Below, one piece after another: positions 30,566-39,424 of a stretch of 64,000 bases of DNA. The number at the start of each line of letters is the position of its first letter. Position 1 is the first letter of the stretch. The position numbers and the translations under genes were made by a program. The DNA is from Pannonibacter phragmitetus DSM 14782 (GTDB lineage Bacteria > Pseudomonadota > Alphaproteobacteria > Rhizobiales > Stappiaceae), in contig NZ_KB908217.1 of assembly GCF_000382365.1 (NCBI RefSeq), positions 294,173 to 358,172 of the forward strand, read 5' to 3'. The notes under the pieces are model-generated. The model saw only the letters and a program-made list of their open reading frames with translations, was not told the origin of the DNA and did no database searches.

Positions 30566-33448
30566 TTGGATATGGAATTCACTCTTCTGATCGGCTTCGC
30601 GCTGGTCTTCCTGTTCGTCAGCTTCATTCTGCCGCTCATCCTCTATGGCACGACGGGCGGCCTGCAGCGGCAGATTGACCTGCAGAAGCGCGAGATTTCA
30701 GCCCTGCAGCAGATCGTCACCGGCCTGCAACGGCGGCTGGAGCTGAATGAGGCTGCCGCAAAAGCTGCACCGGAGACGGATGCCAGGTCCGCCGCGCGCG
30801 AACAGCCGGAAGCCTCCCCGCAACAGCCTTCCGCTGATGATTTCTTTGTAGAAGCGGATGAGCCGGAAACTTCTGGTCCGCTGGAGGAAAGCGCCTCCGC
30901 AGATGTGCCTGCAAGCGGGGAAGCTGCACGCCCCGCAGGCCCGTTTGCGGCTGCCGCGCGCGCATCCTCCGCCCGCCGCAGCTCTGCCGCCGTTCCGGAT
31001 GACGCAAAGGAGGCGCAGGACGCCAGAGACGCCGCCGCCGCCCGTGAACAGCAGATCGGCGGGAAGTGGACCATCTGGACCGGTGGGATTGCCCTGGCCG
31101 CCGGTGCCGTGTTCCTCGTGCGCTTTGCTGTCGAGAACGATCTTCTCGGCCCGCTCGCCCGCATTCTGGCCGGTGCTGCGCTGGGCCTGATCCTGCTGGG
31201 GCTTGGCGAGTGGACCCGCCGCCGGCCGGGCACCTTCTCCCTGCCGGGCTTTGCCACGGCCAATATTCCTGCCGTGCTGACCGCATCAGGCACGCTGGCG
31301 CTGTTTGCGGATGTTTACGCTGCCTATGCGCTTTACGATCTGATCGGCCCGGCCGGCGCCTTCGTGCTGCTGGGAGCTGTCTCGCTGCTCACCATGTTTG
31401 CCGCCCTTCTGCACGGGCCCGCGCTCGCCGCGCTGGGGCTTGCGGGCAGCTATGCGGTGCCCGTGCTGGTCTCTTCCGGCAGTTCACAGATCCTTCCGGC
31501 GGTTCTCTATGTGCTGGCCGTCTCGGCTGCTGCGGTGGCTGTCGGGCGCATCCGGCGGTGGCTTTGGCTCGCAGGTCTTGCCGTGGCAGGGCTGTTCGGC
31601 TGGGCGCTGCTCTTCGAAATGGCGGCCGGTGCCGGAGACAGGCTGTTGCTCGATCTTTATCTGGCAGGCGCCTATGTCATCACGGCTGCGGGTTTTGTCT
31701 GGCGCTTCCATGACTTTGCACCGGACAGAGCCGAAAAGCCGGACTGGTACGCCACGGCCGCGCTCAGCGCGCTGGCGCTGCCCTTCCTGGCCCATGTCAG
31801 CCTGTCGGACAGTGCTTTGCTCTTCGTTCTGGAGACGCTGCTTCTTGCCGCCGTGCCGCTGGCGCTCGCCTATGGCTGCAGCGCCTTGCGCTATGCCGCC
31901 GTGGTGCCGCTGCTGGTGCAGGTGATTGCCTATGCCAGCCTTGATCTGCCGCTCAGGGATCTTGGCGCTTATGCGGGCGTGGATGGCCCTTACGGCCCGG
32001 TGATCTCGCCGGTGCCGTCGGAGACGCAGGCCATGCTGTCCCGCTTCGGCATGCAGGGGCTGGTGACCGGGGCCATTCTGCTCGCTACTGGCATTGCAGG
32101 CAGCCTGAAATCCGCCTCCCGTGCCGTCCTCGCCTCGCTGGCGGCTTCCGGCAGCCTTGCACTGCTCGCCGCTGCCTGGTGGCGGGTGGAAGGCCTTGCA
32201 GCGTCACCGCTGTTTGCCGTGACCGGACTTGCCCTGTCCGCTGCCTTCCTGCTCCTTGGCGACCGGCTGGCCGTGCTCTTTGCCGTGCGCGGGCCGAAGG
32301 CTGGCGGTGAGGTGGCGGACACGCATCCGGGCAGCGCCGGAGCGGTGGCGGCCTGGTTCACCGGAACACTCTGCGGCCTTGCCCTGTCCATCGCCATCGT
32401 TCTGGAGGGAAGCTTCCTGACCACGGCGCTGGGGCTCCTGGTGCCTGCCTTTGTGTTCGTCTATCTGCGCTACCCGGTGAATGGCCTGCGTGTTCTCGCA
32501 CCCGTCGCCATCCTGCCCTATGTCTGCCGCCTGCTGTGGGATCCGTTCATTGCGGGCGGCCAGCTCAGCATCACGCCGGTGTTCAACCAGCTTCTCTACG
32601 GCTACGGCATTCCGGCATTGGGGCTGGTCTTTGCTGCCTGGGCGCTGACCCGCACCCGTGATGACCTGTGGGCCCGCATCCTGCAGGCGATGGCCATCGC
32701 CGGTGTCAGCATCACGCTGGCCATGCTCGCGCTGCATGCGATTGACCCAACCTTCATGTTCTATTCCGACGGCAGCCGGTTCAAGGCAGCGGCGATGATG
32801 CTCATCACCGGCGGCTCCGTGTCTCTGGGCCTGACCCGCATTCTTCCGGGCACGGATGGGGCAAGGGGCAACCTGGTGTTCTCGGGCGGAGCCATGGCCA
32901 TCAGCGTGTTCGGCATTTTTGCGGGCGGGCTGGTGCTCGTGAGCGAAAACCCGCTCTGGACCGGCGCTCCGGTCGGCTACACGCCGGTGCTGAACTGGGT
33001 CACGCTCGGTTACGGCGCTCCCTTCCTGATCTACGCCTTGCTGGCCTATGCAGCGCGCCCCGTGCGCCCGGCCGGCTATGTCGTGCTGGTGGGCGCGTTT
33101 GCAGGCCTTCTGGGCTTCTGCTTCGTCAATCTCACGATCCGCCATGCCTTCAGCCCGCTGATCCTCACAACCGAACCCGTGAGCGAACTGGAAAACTACG
33201 TCTATTCCATCGTCTGGCTGGTGCTGGGTGTGGCTGGCGTGGTGGCGGGGCTCTGGCGCGACAGCCTGCGCCTGCGGCAGGTGGCGGGCGCCATTGTTGC
33301 GCTGGTGGCCGTCAAGGTTTTCCTGTTCGACATGTCCTCGCTGCAGGGCGTGCTGAGGGCCTTGTCCTTCCTGGGGCTGGGCGCGGTTCTGATCGCCATC
33401 GGCTACCTCTATCAGCGCATGATTGCCCGCAAGCCGCCTTCTGCATGA
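30566..33448 (+). CDS. DUF2339 large polytopic membrane protein
   Basis: The 960-residue protein opens with a membrane span (LLIGFALVFLFVSFILPLIL), followed by a short coiled coil (QIDLQKREISALQQIVTGL), then an acidic, Ala/Ser/Pro-rich region to about 160. From about 170 onward come more than twenty closely packed hydrophobic segments. This is the DUF2339 layout; function is unknown, though the size and topology suggest an envelope role. A TTG at 30566 has GGAG seven bases upstream and is taken as start; the ATG at 30572 is two codons later. Confidence 0.9.
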   Translation: MDMEFTLLIGFALVFLFVSFILPLILYGTTGGLQRQIDLQKREISALQQIVTGLQRRLELNEAAAKAAPETDARSAAREQPEASPQQPSADDFFVEADEPETSGPLEESASADVPASGEAARPAGPFAAAARASSARRSSAAVPDDAKEAQDARDAAAAREQQIGGKWTIWTGGIALAAGAVFLVRFAVENDLLGPLARILAGAALGLILLGLGEWTRRRPGTFSLPGFATANIPAVLTASGTLALFADVYAAYALYDLIGPAGAFVLLGAVSLLTMFAALLHGPALAALGLAGSYAVPVLVSSGSSQILPAVLYVLAVSAAAVAVGRIRRWLWLAGLAVAGLFGWALLFEMAAGAGDRLLLDLYLAGAYVITAAGFVWRFHDFAPDRAEKPDWYATAALSALALPFLAHVSLSDSALLFVLETLLLAAVPLALAYGCSALRYAAVVPLLVQVIAYASLDLPLRDLGAYAGVDGPYGPVISPVPSETQAMLSRFGMQGLVTGAILLATGIAGSLKSASRAVLASLAASGSLALLAAAWWRVEGLAASPLFAVTGLALSAAFLLLGDRLAVLFAVRGPKAGGEVADTHPGSAGAVAAWFTGTLCGLALSIAIVLEGSFLTTALGLLVPAFVFVYLRYPVNGLRVLAPVAILPYVCRLLWDPFIAGGQLSITPVFNQLLYGYGIPALGLVFAAWALTRTRDDLWARILQAMAIAGVSITLAMLALHAIDPTFMFYSDGSRFKAAAMMLITGGSVSLGLTRILPGTDGARGNLVFSGGAMAISVFGIFAGGLVLVSENPLWTGAPVGYTPVLNWVTLGYGAPFLIYALLAYAARPVRPAGYVVLVGAFAGLLGFCFVNLTIRHAFSPLILTTEPVSELENYVYSIVWLVLGVAGVVAGLWRDSLRLRQVAGAIVALVAVKVFLFDMSSLQGVLRALSFLGLGAVLIAIGYLYQRMIARKPPSA

Positions 33449-33470
33449 GAGGGACATGCAAGAAGCGTCC

Positions 33471-33499
33471 TTGACCGGCTGCCGTTTCCTCCGTAAGGG
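33471..33499 (+). promoter_or_regulatory. Candidate rnpB promoter
   Basis: TTGACC (33471-33476) is followed after 16-17 bp by GTAAGG/TAAGGG (33493-33499), a weak -10. The position just before the RNA's expected 5' end supports the call. The region lies between the DUF2339 stop and rnpB. Confidence 0.35.
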
Positions 33500-33500
33500 G

Positions 33501-33901
33501 AGCCGGTCAGCTGGCCGGACGGTCGCTGCCGCAAGTGCCGAAAGGCCGCGGGGGAGGAAAGTCCGGGCTCCATGGAAACACGGTGCCGGGTAACGCCCGG
33601 CGAGGGCGACCTCAGGGAAAGTGCCACAGAAAGCAAACCGCCCCGGCCTTCGGGCAAGGGGTAAGGGTGAAAGGGTGGGGTAAGAGCCCACCGCGCGGAC
33701 GGTAACGGACGCGGCACGGTAAACCCCACCGGGAGCAAAACCGAATAGGGATGGCACAGGGCCTTCGGGTCCGAGTTGGTTTCCTGGCCAGCCATCCGGG
33801 TAGGTTGCGTGAGGCGTCTGGCAACAGGCGTCCCAGATGAATGACCGTCGCGTATGGAAGCTTGCTTCCGTGCCTTACAGAACCCGGCTTACAGGCCGGC
33901 T
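33501..33901 (+). ncRNA. rnpB: RNase P RNA (bacterial class A)
   Basis: The catalytic RNA of RNase P, which trims tRNA 5' leaders. Conserved elements appear in order: GAGGAAAGTCCGGGCTCC (near 33555), the GGCGACCTCAGGGAAAGTGC region (from about 33604), CACAGAAAGCAAACCGCC, the GGTAAGGGTGAAAGGGTG segment, TAAACCCCACCGGGAGCAA (near 33720), ACCGAATAGGG and a 3' ACAGAACCCGGCTTACAGG. AGCCGG at the 5' end pairs with CCGGCT at 33896-33901 to form P1, which sets the ends to within a few bases. CTTTTCTCC follows as a termination signal. Confidence 0.95.
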
Positions 33902-34029
33902 GACACTTTTCTCCCCGCCCTGCAACAGAGATGACCGCCTGCGCGGAACCCCCGGCATTTCTGCCGCGGGAAGCATTTTATTAACCATGTTGATGTTTGT
34001 GGAGAGCGGGCGATTGCACGGGCTGCAAG

Positions 34030-34113
34030 CCATGGAATCCGCCTGATTCCATTGACGCCCATGCCGTCCCATGCTATCCCATAATAATCCATGAAGGTGC
34101 CATGAAGTTCCAT
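34030..34113. promoter_or_regulatory. MraZ box array upstream of mraZ
   Basis: CCAT recurs at 34030, 34049, 34059, 34069, 34079, 34089, 34100 and 34110, giving spacings of 19, 10, 10, 10, 10, 11 and 10 bp. Three central copies are CCCAT. Read on the other strand this is ATGG(G) with one-turn spacing, matching the TGGGN repeats with 10-bp period bound by MraZ in E. coli. TTGACG (34053-34058) with TATCCC 17 bp on is a possible promoter embedded in the boxes. The array probably mediates MraZ autoregulation of the dcw cluster. Confidence 0.75.
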
Positions 34114-34229
34114 TCGAGGCGGCCGTTTTCAGGATCTGCCCCGTGAGTGCCGGGGCGCCCGGTTTCGTTTTGCAAGTTCCAGACTTTGCCAGTGCAGCAG
34201 GCGCCAGGATGGCGCGTTGAAAGGGGATC

Positions 34230-34697
34230 ATGGCCGGCTTCGTGTCGCATTTTACCAACCGGCTGGATGCGAAGGGGCGTGTTTCGATCCCTGCGCCGTT
34301 CCGGGCCGTGCTGGCGCGCGACGGATTTGAAGGCCTTTACTGCATTGCCTCTCCCCATGCGCCTGCGGTTGATGCGGGAGGCAATGAGCTGGTGAATGAG
34401 ATCGAGGGGCGTCTTGCCGCCTTTGCCAAGCTGTCGCCGGATCATGATGCGCTCGCCATTGCGCTCTTCGGTGCCAGTGAAACGCCGAAGATCGACTCCG
34501 ATGGCCGCATCGTTCTGAGCGACATGATCCGCGAGCAGACGGGTGTAACCGATCAGATCACCTTCGCGGGTCTGGGCTACAAGTTTCAGCTCTGGGAGCC
34601 GGAGCGTTTTCGTGAGCATCGCGCAGAGGCCCAGAAGCGCGCGCTTGCGATGCTGTCGGGCATGAGCCCGGCTGCTGCGTCAGGAGGACCGGCATGA
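34230..34697 (+). CDS. mraZ: Transcriptional regulator MraZ
   Basis: The 155-residue protein has two AbrB-like swapped-hairpin repeats: FTNRLDAKGRVSIPAPFR (residues 8-25) and a second with KIDSDGRIVLSDMIRE (about 87-102). MraZ forms a ring-shaped oligomer that binds its own promoter and tunes dcw expression. The ATG at 34230 has AAAGGGG upstream. Its stop overlaps the rsmH start by four bases (ATGA). A repeat array fitting MraZ binding lies 120-200 bp upstream. Confidence 0.97.
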   Translation: MAGFVSHFTNRLDAKGRVSIPAPFRAVLARDGFEGLYCIASPHAPAVDAGGNELVNEIEGRLAAFAKLSPDHDALAIALFGASETPKIDSDGRIVLSDMIREQTGVTDQITFAGLGYKFQLWEPERFREHRAEAQKRALAMLSGMSPAAASGGPA

Positions 34698-35737
34698 CGG
34701 CGGGTCGCGCAGAAGGTCACGAGACTGAAGGCGCTGGCGGACTGGTCCGCCACGTGCCCGTCCTCCTTGACGGGGTTCTTTCGGCGCTGTCCGTGAAACC
34801 GGGTGAAGTTGTCGTGGATGGCACCTTCGGGGCTGGCGGTTATTCCCGCGCCTTTCTGGCTGCGGGTGCGAAGGTCATTGGTGTGGACCGGGATCCGGAT
34901 GCCATCGCAGGCGGGCAGCCGCTGGTGGAAGCCTCGAATGGTGCGCTGACGCTGGTGCCGGGGCGCTTTGCCGATATCGAGGCGCATCTGGCTTCGCTCG
35001 GTGTCGAGGCCGTGGATGGCGTCGTGCTGGATCTGGGCGTTTCCTCCATGCAGCTGGATGAGGCTGATCGCGGCTTCTCCTTCATGCGTGACGGGCCGCT
35101 CGACATGCGCATGGAGCAGGCCGGGCCGTCGGCTGCCGATGTGGTGAATACGCTTCCTGCCAGGGATCTGACCCGGATCATCGGTCTTCTGGGTGAAGAA
35201 AAGCGGGCAGGGCAGGTGGCGCGCGCCATTGAGCAGCGGAGCAAGGAGCAGCCCTTCACCCGCACCGGTGATCTTGCCGCGCTGATCGAGAAGGTCGTGG
35301 GGCGCTCGCCGAAGAAGATGCACATCCATCCTGCGACGCGCACGTTTCAGGCGCTGCGCATCTATGTGAACGGCGAGCTGCATCAGGCGGCGTCCGTGCT
35401 GGGGGCGGCGGAAAAGGTTTTGCGTCCCGGCGGACGGCTGGTGGTCGTCAGCTTCCACAGCCTCGAAGACCGGATCGTGAAGAAGTTCTTTGCCGACCGC
35501 ACGCGCACGCGCGGCGGCGGCTCCCGGCATATGCCGGAAGAGGATGTGCCGCCGGCGACCTTCGAACTGGTGGTCAAGGGCGGTCAGGAGCCGGACGAGA
35601 GCGAGACGCAGGCCAACCCGCGTGCCCGTTCGGCCCGCCTCAGGGCCGGGCGGCGGACGGAAGCTCCGGCGCGCGATCTGGATATTCACGCCATTGGCGT
35701 TCCGCATCTGGCGGAATTCAAGGGACTTGGAGGCTGA
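34694..35737 (+). CDS. rsmH: 16S rRNA (cytosine1402-N4)-methyltransferase RsmH (MraW)
   Basis: The 347-residue SAM-dependent enzyme methylates N4 of C1402 in 16S rRNA. Motif I is VVDGTFGAGGYSRAFL (about 39-54), with VIGVDRDPDA, VLDLGVSSMQLDEADRGFSF and the C-terminal VVSFHSLEDRIVK typical of RsmH. Length is slightly above the usual 310-320 because of N- and C-terminal extensions. It overlaps mraZ by four bases, in the standard dcw order. Confidence 0.97.
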   Translation: MTAGRAEGHETEGAGGLVRHVPVLLDGVLSALSVKPGEVVVDGTFGAGGYSRAFLAAGAKVIGVDRDPDAIAGGQPLVEASNGALTLVPGRFADIEAHLASLGVEAVDGVVLDLGVSSMQLDEADRGFSFMRDGPLDMRMEQAGPSAADVVNTLPARDLTRIIGLLGEEKRAGQVARAIEQRSKEQPFTRTGDLAALIEKVVGRSPKKMHIHPATRTFQALRIYVNGELHQAASVLGAAEKVLRPGGRLVVVSFHSLEDRIVKKFFADRTRTRGGGSRHMPEEDVPPATFELVVKGGQEPDESETQANPRARSARLRAGRRTEAPARDLDIHAIGVPHLAEFKGLGG

Positions 35738-35740
35738 GCG

Positions 35741-36118
35741 ATGGTGAGCCGTTATCTCAATATCGTCTGTGTCCTTGCTGTGCTGACGGGCGCAGGTGTC
35801 GTTTACGACATGAAGATGGAGGCCGAGCACACGTCCGAATATGTGGCGTCGCTCAAGGTCAAGATCGACGAGGAGCATGAAGCCATCCGGGTGCTGCGCG
35901 CCGAGTGGAGCGTTCTCAATCAGCCTGCCCGCCTGCAGGGGCTGACCGAGCGCTATGATGAGTTTCTGAAGCTCCAGGAAATGGATCCGGGCAAGCAGAT
36001 CGTGCAACTGCAGGATCTGCCGATGCGTCCGGTCATGCTGCCCCCTGTTGGTGGTGAGGCTCCGCTTGATGGCTTTGCGGCCCTGCGGGAACCTGCCTCC
36101 ACCTCGTCCATCCGATAG
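35741..36118 (+). CDS. ftsL: Cell division protein FtsL
   Basis: The 125-residue bitopic membrane protein has a short cytoplasmic N terminus, a membrane span (YLNIVCVLAVLTGAGVVYDM, residues 5-24) and a periplasmic coiled-coil segment (about 30-75) containing SLKVKIDEEHEAIRVLRAEW. FtsL sequences are poorly conserved; the assignment rests on topology and position between rsmH and ftsI. It joins FtsQ and FtsB in the divisome and activates FtsWI. The start is 3 bp after the rsmH stop. Confidence 0.9.
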   Translation: MVSRYLNIVCVLAVLTGAGVVYDMKMEAEHTSEYVASLKVKIDEEHEAIRVLRAEWSVLNQPARLQGLTERYDEFLKLQEMDPGKQIVQLQDLPMRPVMLPPVGGEAPLDGFAALREPASTSSIR

Positions 36119-36128
36119 GAGCGCTGCA

Positions 36129-37859
36129 ATGACAATGGCAAGCGAGCCCGCCTCCTTCCTGCAGTTCCAGCGCAGCCAGCCCCGTGCGGCGGCCCGCCCG
36201 GCCTATGGCTCGGTGTCCACCAGCACCGTCAGAACCCGTATCTATTTTGCGATGGCGGCCTTCGCTCTGCTTTATACGGTTATTGGTGTCCGGCTCGTGC
36301 ATCTCGCGCAGATGGAAGAGGCGCCCAACGCTGCTTTCATCTCGGCGCAGGATTCCATTGCAGCTTCCCGTCCCGACCTCGTCGACCGCAACGGCGAAAT
36401 TCTTGCGACCGATATCAAGACGGCCTCCATTTATGCCGAACCGCGCAAGATCATCGACGTGGATGAGGCGCTGGAAGGCATCGGTAGCGTGTTCCCGGAG
36501 CTGAACAACGAGAGCATGCGAAAGCGGCTCGACAGCCGCGCAGGCTTCATCTGGCTGAAGCGTGAGGTTTCTCCTGCCCAGCAGCAGGCCATTCACCGGC
36601 TTGGCATTCCGGGCATCGGCTTCCTTTGGGAAAAGCAGCGCTTCTATCCGGGCGGGCCGCTGGCCTCGCATATCATCGGATCGGTCAACATCGACAATCA
36701 GGGCATTGCTGGCCTCGAGAAGCATCTCGATGATTCCTGGCTGTCCGAACTGCAGAAGCTTGGCTTTGCGACGGACCGTTCGCTGGAACCTGTGAAACTG
36801 GCGCTCGATTCCCGTGTGCAGTTCGTTGTGCGGGATGAGCTTGTCAAAGGTGTCGAGCGCTACCATGCCATTGCAGGTGTCGGTATTGTTCTGGACGTGC
36901 ATACGGGCGAAGTCGTCGCCATGTCGTCCTATCCGGACTATGATTCGAACGACCGCGCCCAGGCCCTCGACAAGGACCGGCTGAACCGTGCCACGGGCGG
37001 TGTGTTCGAGATGGGCTCCGTCTTCAAGACCTTCACCTTCGCCAGCGCCTTCGATTCGGGCAAGGTCGGCATGAACGACAGCTTCGATGCGAGCCGTCCT
37101 ATCCGCGCCGGCGGGCGCACGATCAACGATTTCCACGGAAAAAGACGCATCCTCTCGGTGCCGGAAGTCTTCATCTATTCGTCCAATATCGGCACGGCCA
37201 AGATGATGCTGACGACCGGCGTCGACTATCAGCGCGAGTTCTATGCACGCCTCGGTCTGACCGAGCGCCAGTCCAACGAACTGCCGGAAAATGCGGCCCC
37301 GCTGCTGCCCCGCCGCTGGGGTGAACTGGCGGCCATCACCGCGTCCTTCGGTCACGGCATTTCGGTGACGCCGATGCAGACGGCAACGGCCGCAGCTGCC
37401 CTCGTCAATGGCGGTTATCTCATTCCGCCAACTTTCCTGCCGCGGGATGAGATCGCAGCCAAATCACTGGGCAAGCAGGTGATTTCCGAAGAGACCAGCC
37501 GCAAGATGCGTTACCTGTTCCGCCTCAACGTTGTACAACCGGGTGGGTCCGGCAAGCGTGCCGAGGTGCCAGGATATATTGTCGGGGGCAAGACGGGAAC
37601 GGCTGAAAAAGTCGAGAACGGCCGCTATACGCCCAACAAGCGCCGCAACTCGTTCCTGTCGGCCTTCCCGATGGATGATCCCAAGTATGTGGTGCTGGTC
37701 GTGCTCGATGAGCCGAAGCCGGAGAAGCCGGGCCTGCCTGCAACCGCTGGCATGAACACCGCCCCGATGGTGAGCAACATCATCCGCCGCGCGGCACCCA
37801 TGCTGGGCGTCATGCCGAAACAGACTGATGGGACAAAGGCAATCGAAGTATCTTATTGA
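36129..37859 (+). CDS. ftsI: Peptidoglycan D,D-transpeptidase FtsI (PBP3)
   Basis: The 576-residue septal class B penicillin-binding protein has a membrane anchor at about 36-58 (RIYFAMAAFALLYTVIGVRL) and a pedestal domain (about 75-230). In the transpeptidase domain the catalytic Ser297 lies in GSVFKTF, with the YSSNIG (SxN) motif and KTGTAEK (KTG) following in order. It crosslinks septal peptidoglycan with FtsW. The ATG at 36129 has AGGAG upstream, overlapping the ftsL stop. An upstream in-frame extension lies inside ftsL and is rejected. Confidence 0.98.
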   Translation: MTMASEPASFLQFQRSQPRAAARPAYGSVSTSTVRTRIYFAMAAFALLYTVIGVRLVHLAQMEEAPNAAFISAQDSIAASRPDLVDRNGEILATDIKTASIYAEPRKIIDVDEALEGIGSVFPELNNESMRKRLDSRAGFIWLKREVSPAQQQAIHRLGIPGIGFLWEKQRFYPGGPLASHIIGSVNIDNQGIAGLEKHLDDSWLSELQKLGFATDRSLEPVKLALDSRVQFVVRDELVKGVERYHAIAGVGIVLDVHTGEVVAMSSYPDYDSNDRAQALDKDRLNRATGGVFEMGSVFKTFTFASAFDSGKVGMNDSFDASRPIRAGGRTINDFHGKRRILSVPEVFIYSSNIGTAKMMLTTGVDYQREFYARLGLTERQSNELPENAAPLLPRRWGELAAITASFGHGISVTPMQTATAAAALVNGGYLIPPTFLPRDEIAAKSLGKQVISEETSRKMRYLFRLNVVQPGGSGKRAEVPGYIVGGKTGTAEKVENGRYTPNKRRNSFLSAFPMDDPKYVVLVVLDEPKPEKPGLPATAGMNTAPMVSNIIRRAAPMLGVMPKQTDGTKAIEVSY

Positions 37860-37954
37860 GACGTGATCGAAGCGCCGGAGCGGGACATCAGGGTCGCAGC
37901 TGAAAAAGGGTTCCGCACCGGCTTGTGACGGCGCACTACCGGATTTGGCAGACA

Positions 37955-39424
37955 ATGCAGCTAGGAACACTTGCGGCGGGCACAGGCATCGCCGTTCCTG
38001 ATGATACCCTCGTGATCGGGGGATTGACCTCGGACAGCCGGGCGGCTGGGCCGGGCTTTTTGTTTTTTGCCCTTGGCGGCGTACAGGCCCATGGCGCACG
38101 CTTTGCCGCAAAGGCGGTGGAGCAGGGCGCGGCCGCTGTTCTGACCGATGCGGAGGGCGCAGCGCTGATCGAAGCCGGAGGCGGTGTGCCGGCAGCGGTA
38201 ATCGTTGCCGCAAACCCGCGTCTGGCGCTGGCGAAGATGGCCGCCCGCTTCCATGGCCGCCAGCCGGAAACCATGGTGGCCGTCACTGGCACCAGCGGCA
38301 AGACCTCCGTTGCTTATTTCGTTCGCCAGATCTTCCAGCGCTGCGGCCACAATGCGGCCAGCCTGGGCACGCTTGGCACTGTGACAGCCTCCGGCACCAG
38401 CTATGGCGGCCTGACGACGCCGGACCCGGTCTCCCTGCATGCGGAACTGGCGAAGCTGGCCGATGCCGGTGTCACCCATGCCGCGATGGAAGCCTCCAGC
38501 CACGGGCTTGATCAGTACCGGCTGGACGGGGTGGAACTGGTGGCCGCCGGTTTCACCAACCTTGGCCGTGATCACATGGACTATCACGCCACCGAAGAGG
38601 AATATCTGCAGGCCAAGCTGCGCCTGTTCCGCGAGCTTCTGCCCAGTGGCGGCACGGTGATCGTGGACCCGGCGCAGAACAAGGCAGACCGTGTGCTGGC
38701 GGTTGCCGGAGAACGCGGCCAGCAGGTGCTGACCGTGGGCGAGCGGGGCAGGGACCTGCACCTGCGCAATGTCCAGTTCAGCGGTTTCAGCCAGGTTCTG
38801 ACGATTGATACACCGCGCGGGGAATACAAGGTGTCCCTGCCGCTCGCCGGGCATTTTCAGGTGTCCAATGCGCTTGTTGCCGCCGGTCTTGCCATTGCTG
38901 CAGGCGAGGCTCCGGGGGCCGTCATGCGGGCTCTGGAAACGCTGGAAGGCGCACCGGGGCGTCTGGAGCTGGTGGGCCGCAAGGACAATGGCGCGCTCTG
39001 CTTCGTTGACTATGCGCACAAGCCTGACGCCGTGGACAATGCGCTCGCCGCGCTGCGCCCCTTCACCACCGGCCGCCTCATCGTGGTCGTCGGGGCCGGT
39101 GGCGACCGGGATGCAGGCAAGCGCCCGCTGATGGGGGAAGCTGCCAGCCGCCGCGCCGATGTGGTCATCGTCACAGACGACAACCCCCGGACGGAAGATC
39201 CTGCACTCATCCGCAAGGCCGTCATGGCAGGCGCTCCGGGAGCGCTGGAGATCGGCGACCGGGCTGAGGCCATCGCAACGGCTGTTTCCATGCTGGAAAG
39301 CGGGGATGTCCTGTGTGTGGCAGGAAAGGGTCATGAAACGGGCCAAATCGTCGGGAAGACGGTGCTCCCGTTCTCGGATCATGATGCGGTTCGCACCGCG
39401 CTTGCACAAGGAGCCCGGTCATGA
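37955..39424 (+). CDS. murE: UDP-MurNAc-L-Ala-D-Glu:meso-diaminopimelate ligase
   Basis: The 489-residue cytoplasmic Mur ligase adds the third stem-peptide residue. The ATP loop is TGTSGKTSVAYF (about 110), and TTPDP and EASSHGLDQ follow. DDNPR in VTDDNPRTEDP marks specificity for meso-diaminopimelate rather than lysine. I chose the ATG at 37955 (MQLGTLAAG), which fits the usual MurE N terminus. A GTG at 37925 is the alternative and would add ten residues; neither has a strong ribosome binding site. It overlaps murF by four bases. Confidence 0.95.
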   Translation: MQLGTLAAGTGIAVPDDTLVIGGLTSDSRAAGPGFLFFALGGVQAHGARFAAKAVEQGAAAVLTDAEGAALIEAGGGVPAAVIVAANPRLALAKMAARFHGRQPETMVAVTGTSGKTSVAYFVRQIFQRCGHNAASLGTLGTVTASGTSYGGLTTPDPVSLHAELAKLADAGVTHAAMEASSHGLDQYRLDGVELVAAGFTNLGRDHMDYHATEEEYLQAKLRLFRELLPSGGTVIVDPAQNKADRVLAVAGERGQQVLTVGERGRDLHLRNVQFSGFSQVLTIDTPRGEYKVSLPLAGHFQVSNALVAAGLAIAAGEAPGAVMRALETLEGAPGRLELVGRKDNGALCFVDYAHKPDAVDNALAALRPFTTGRLIVVVGAGGDRDAGKRPLMGEAASRRADVVIVTDDNPRTEDPALIRKAVMAGAPGALEIGDRAEAIATAVSMLESGDVLCVAGKGHETGQIVGKTVLPFSDHDAVRTALAQGARS

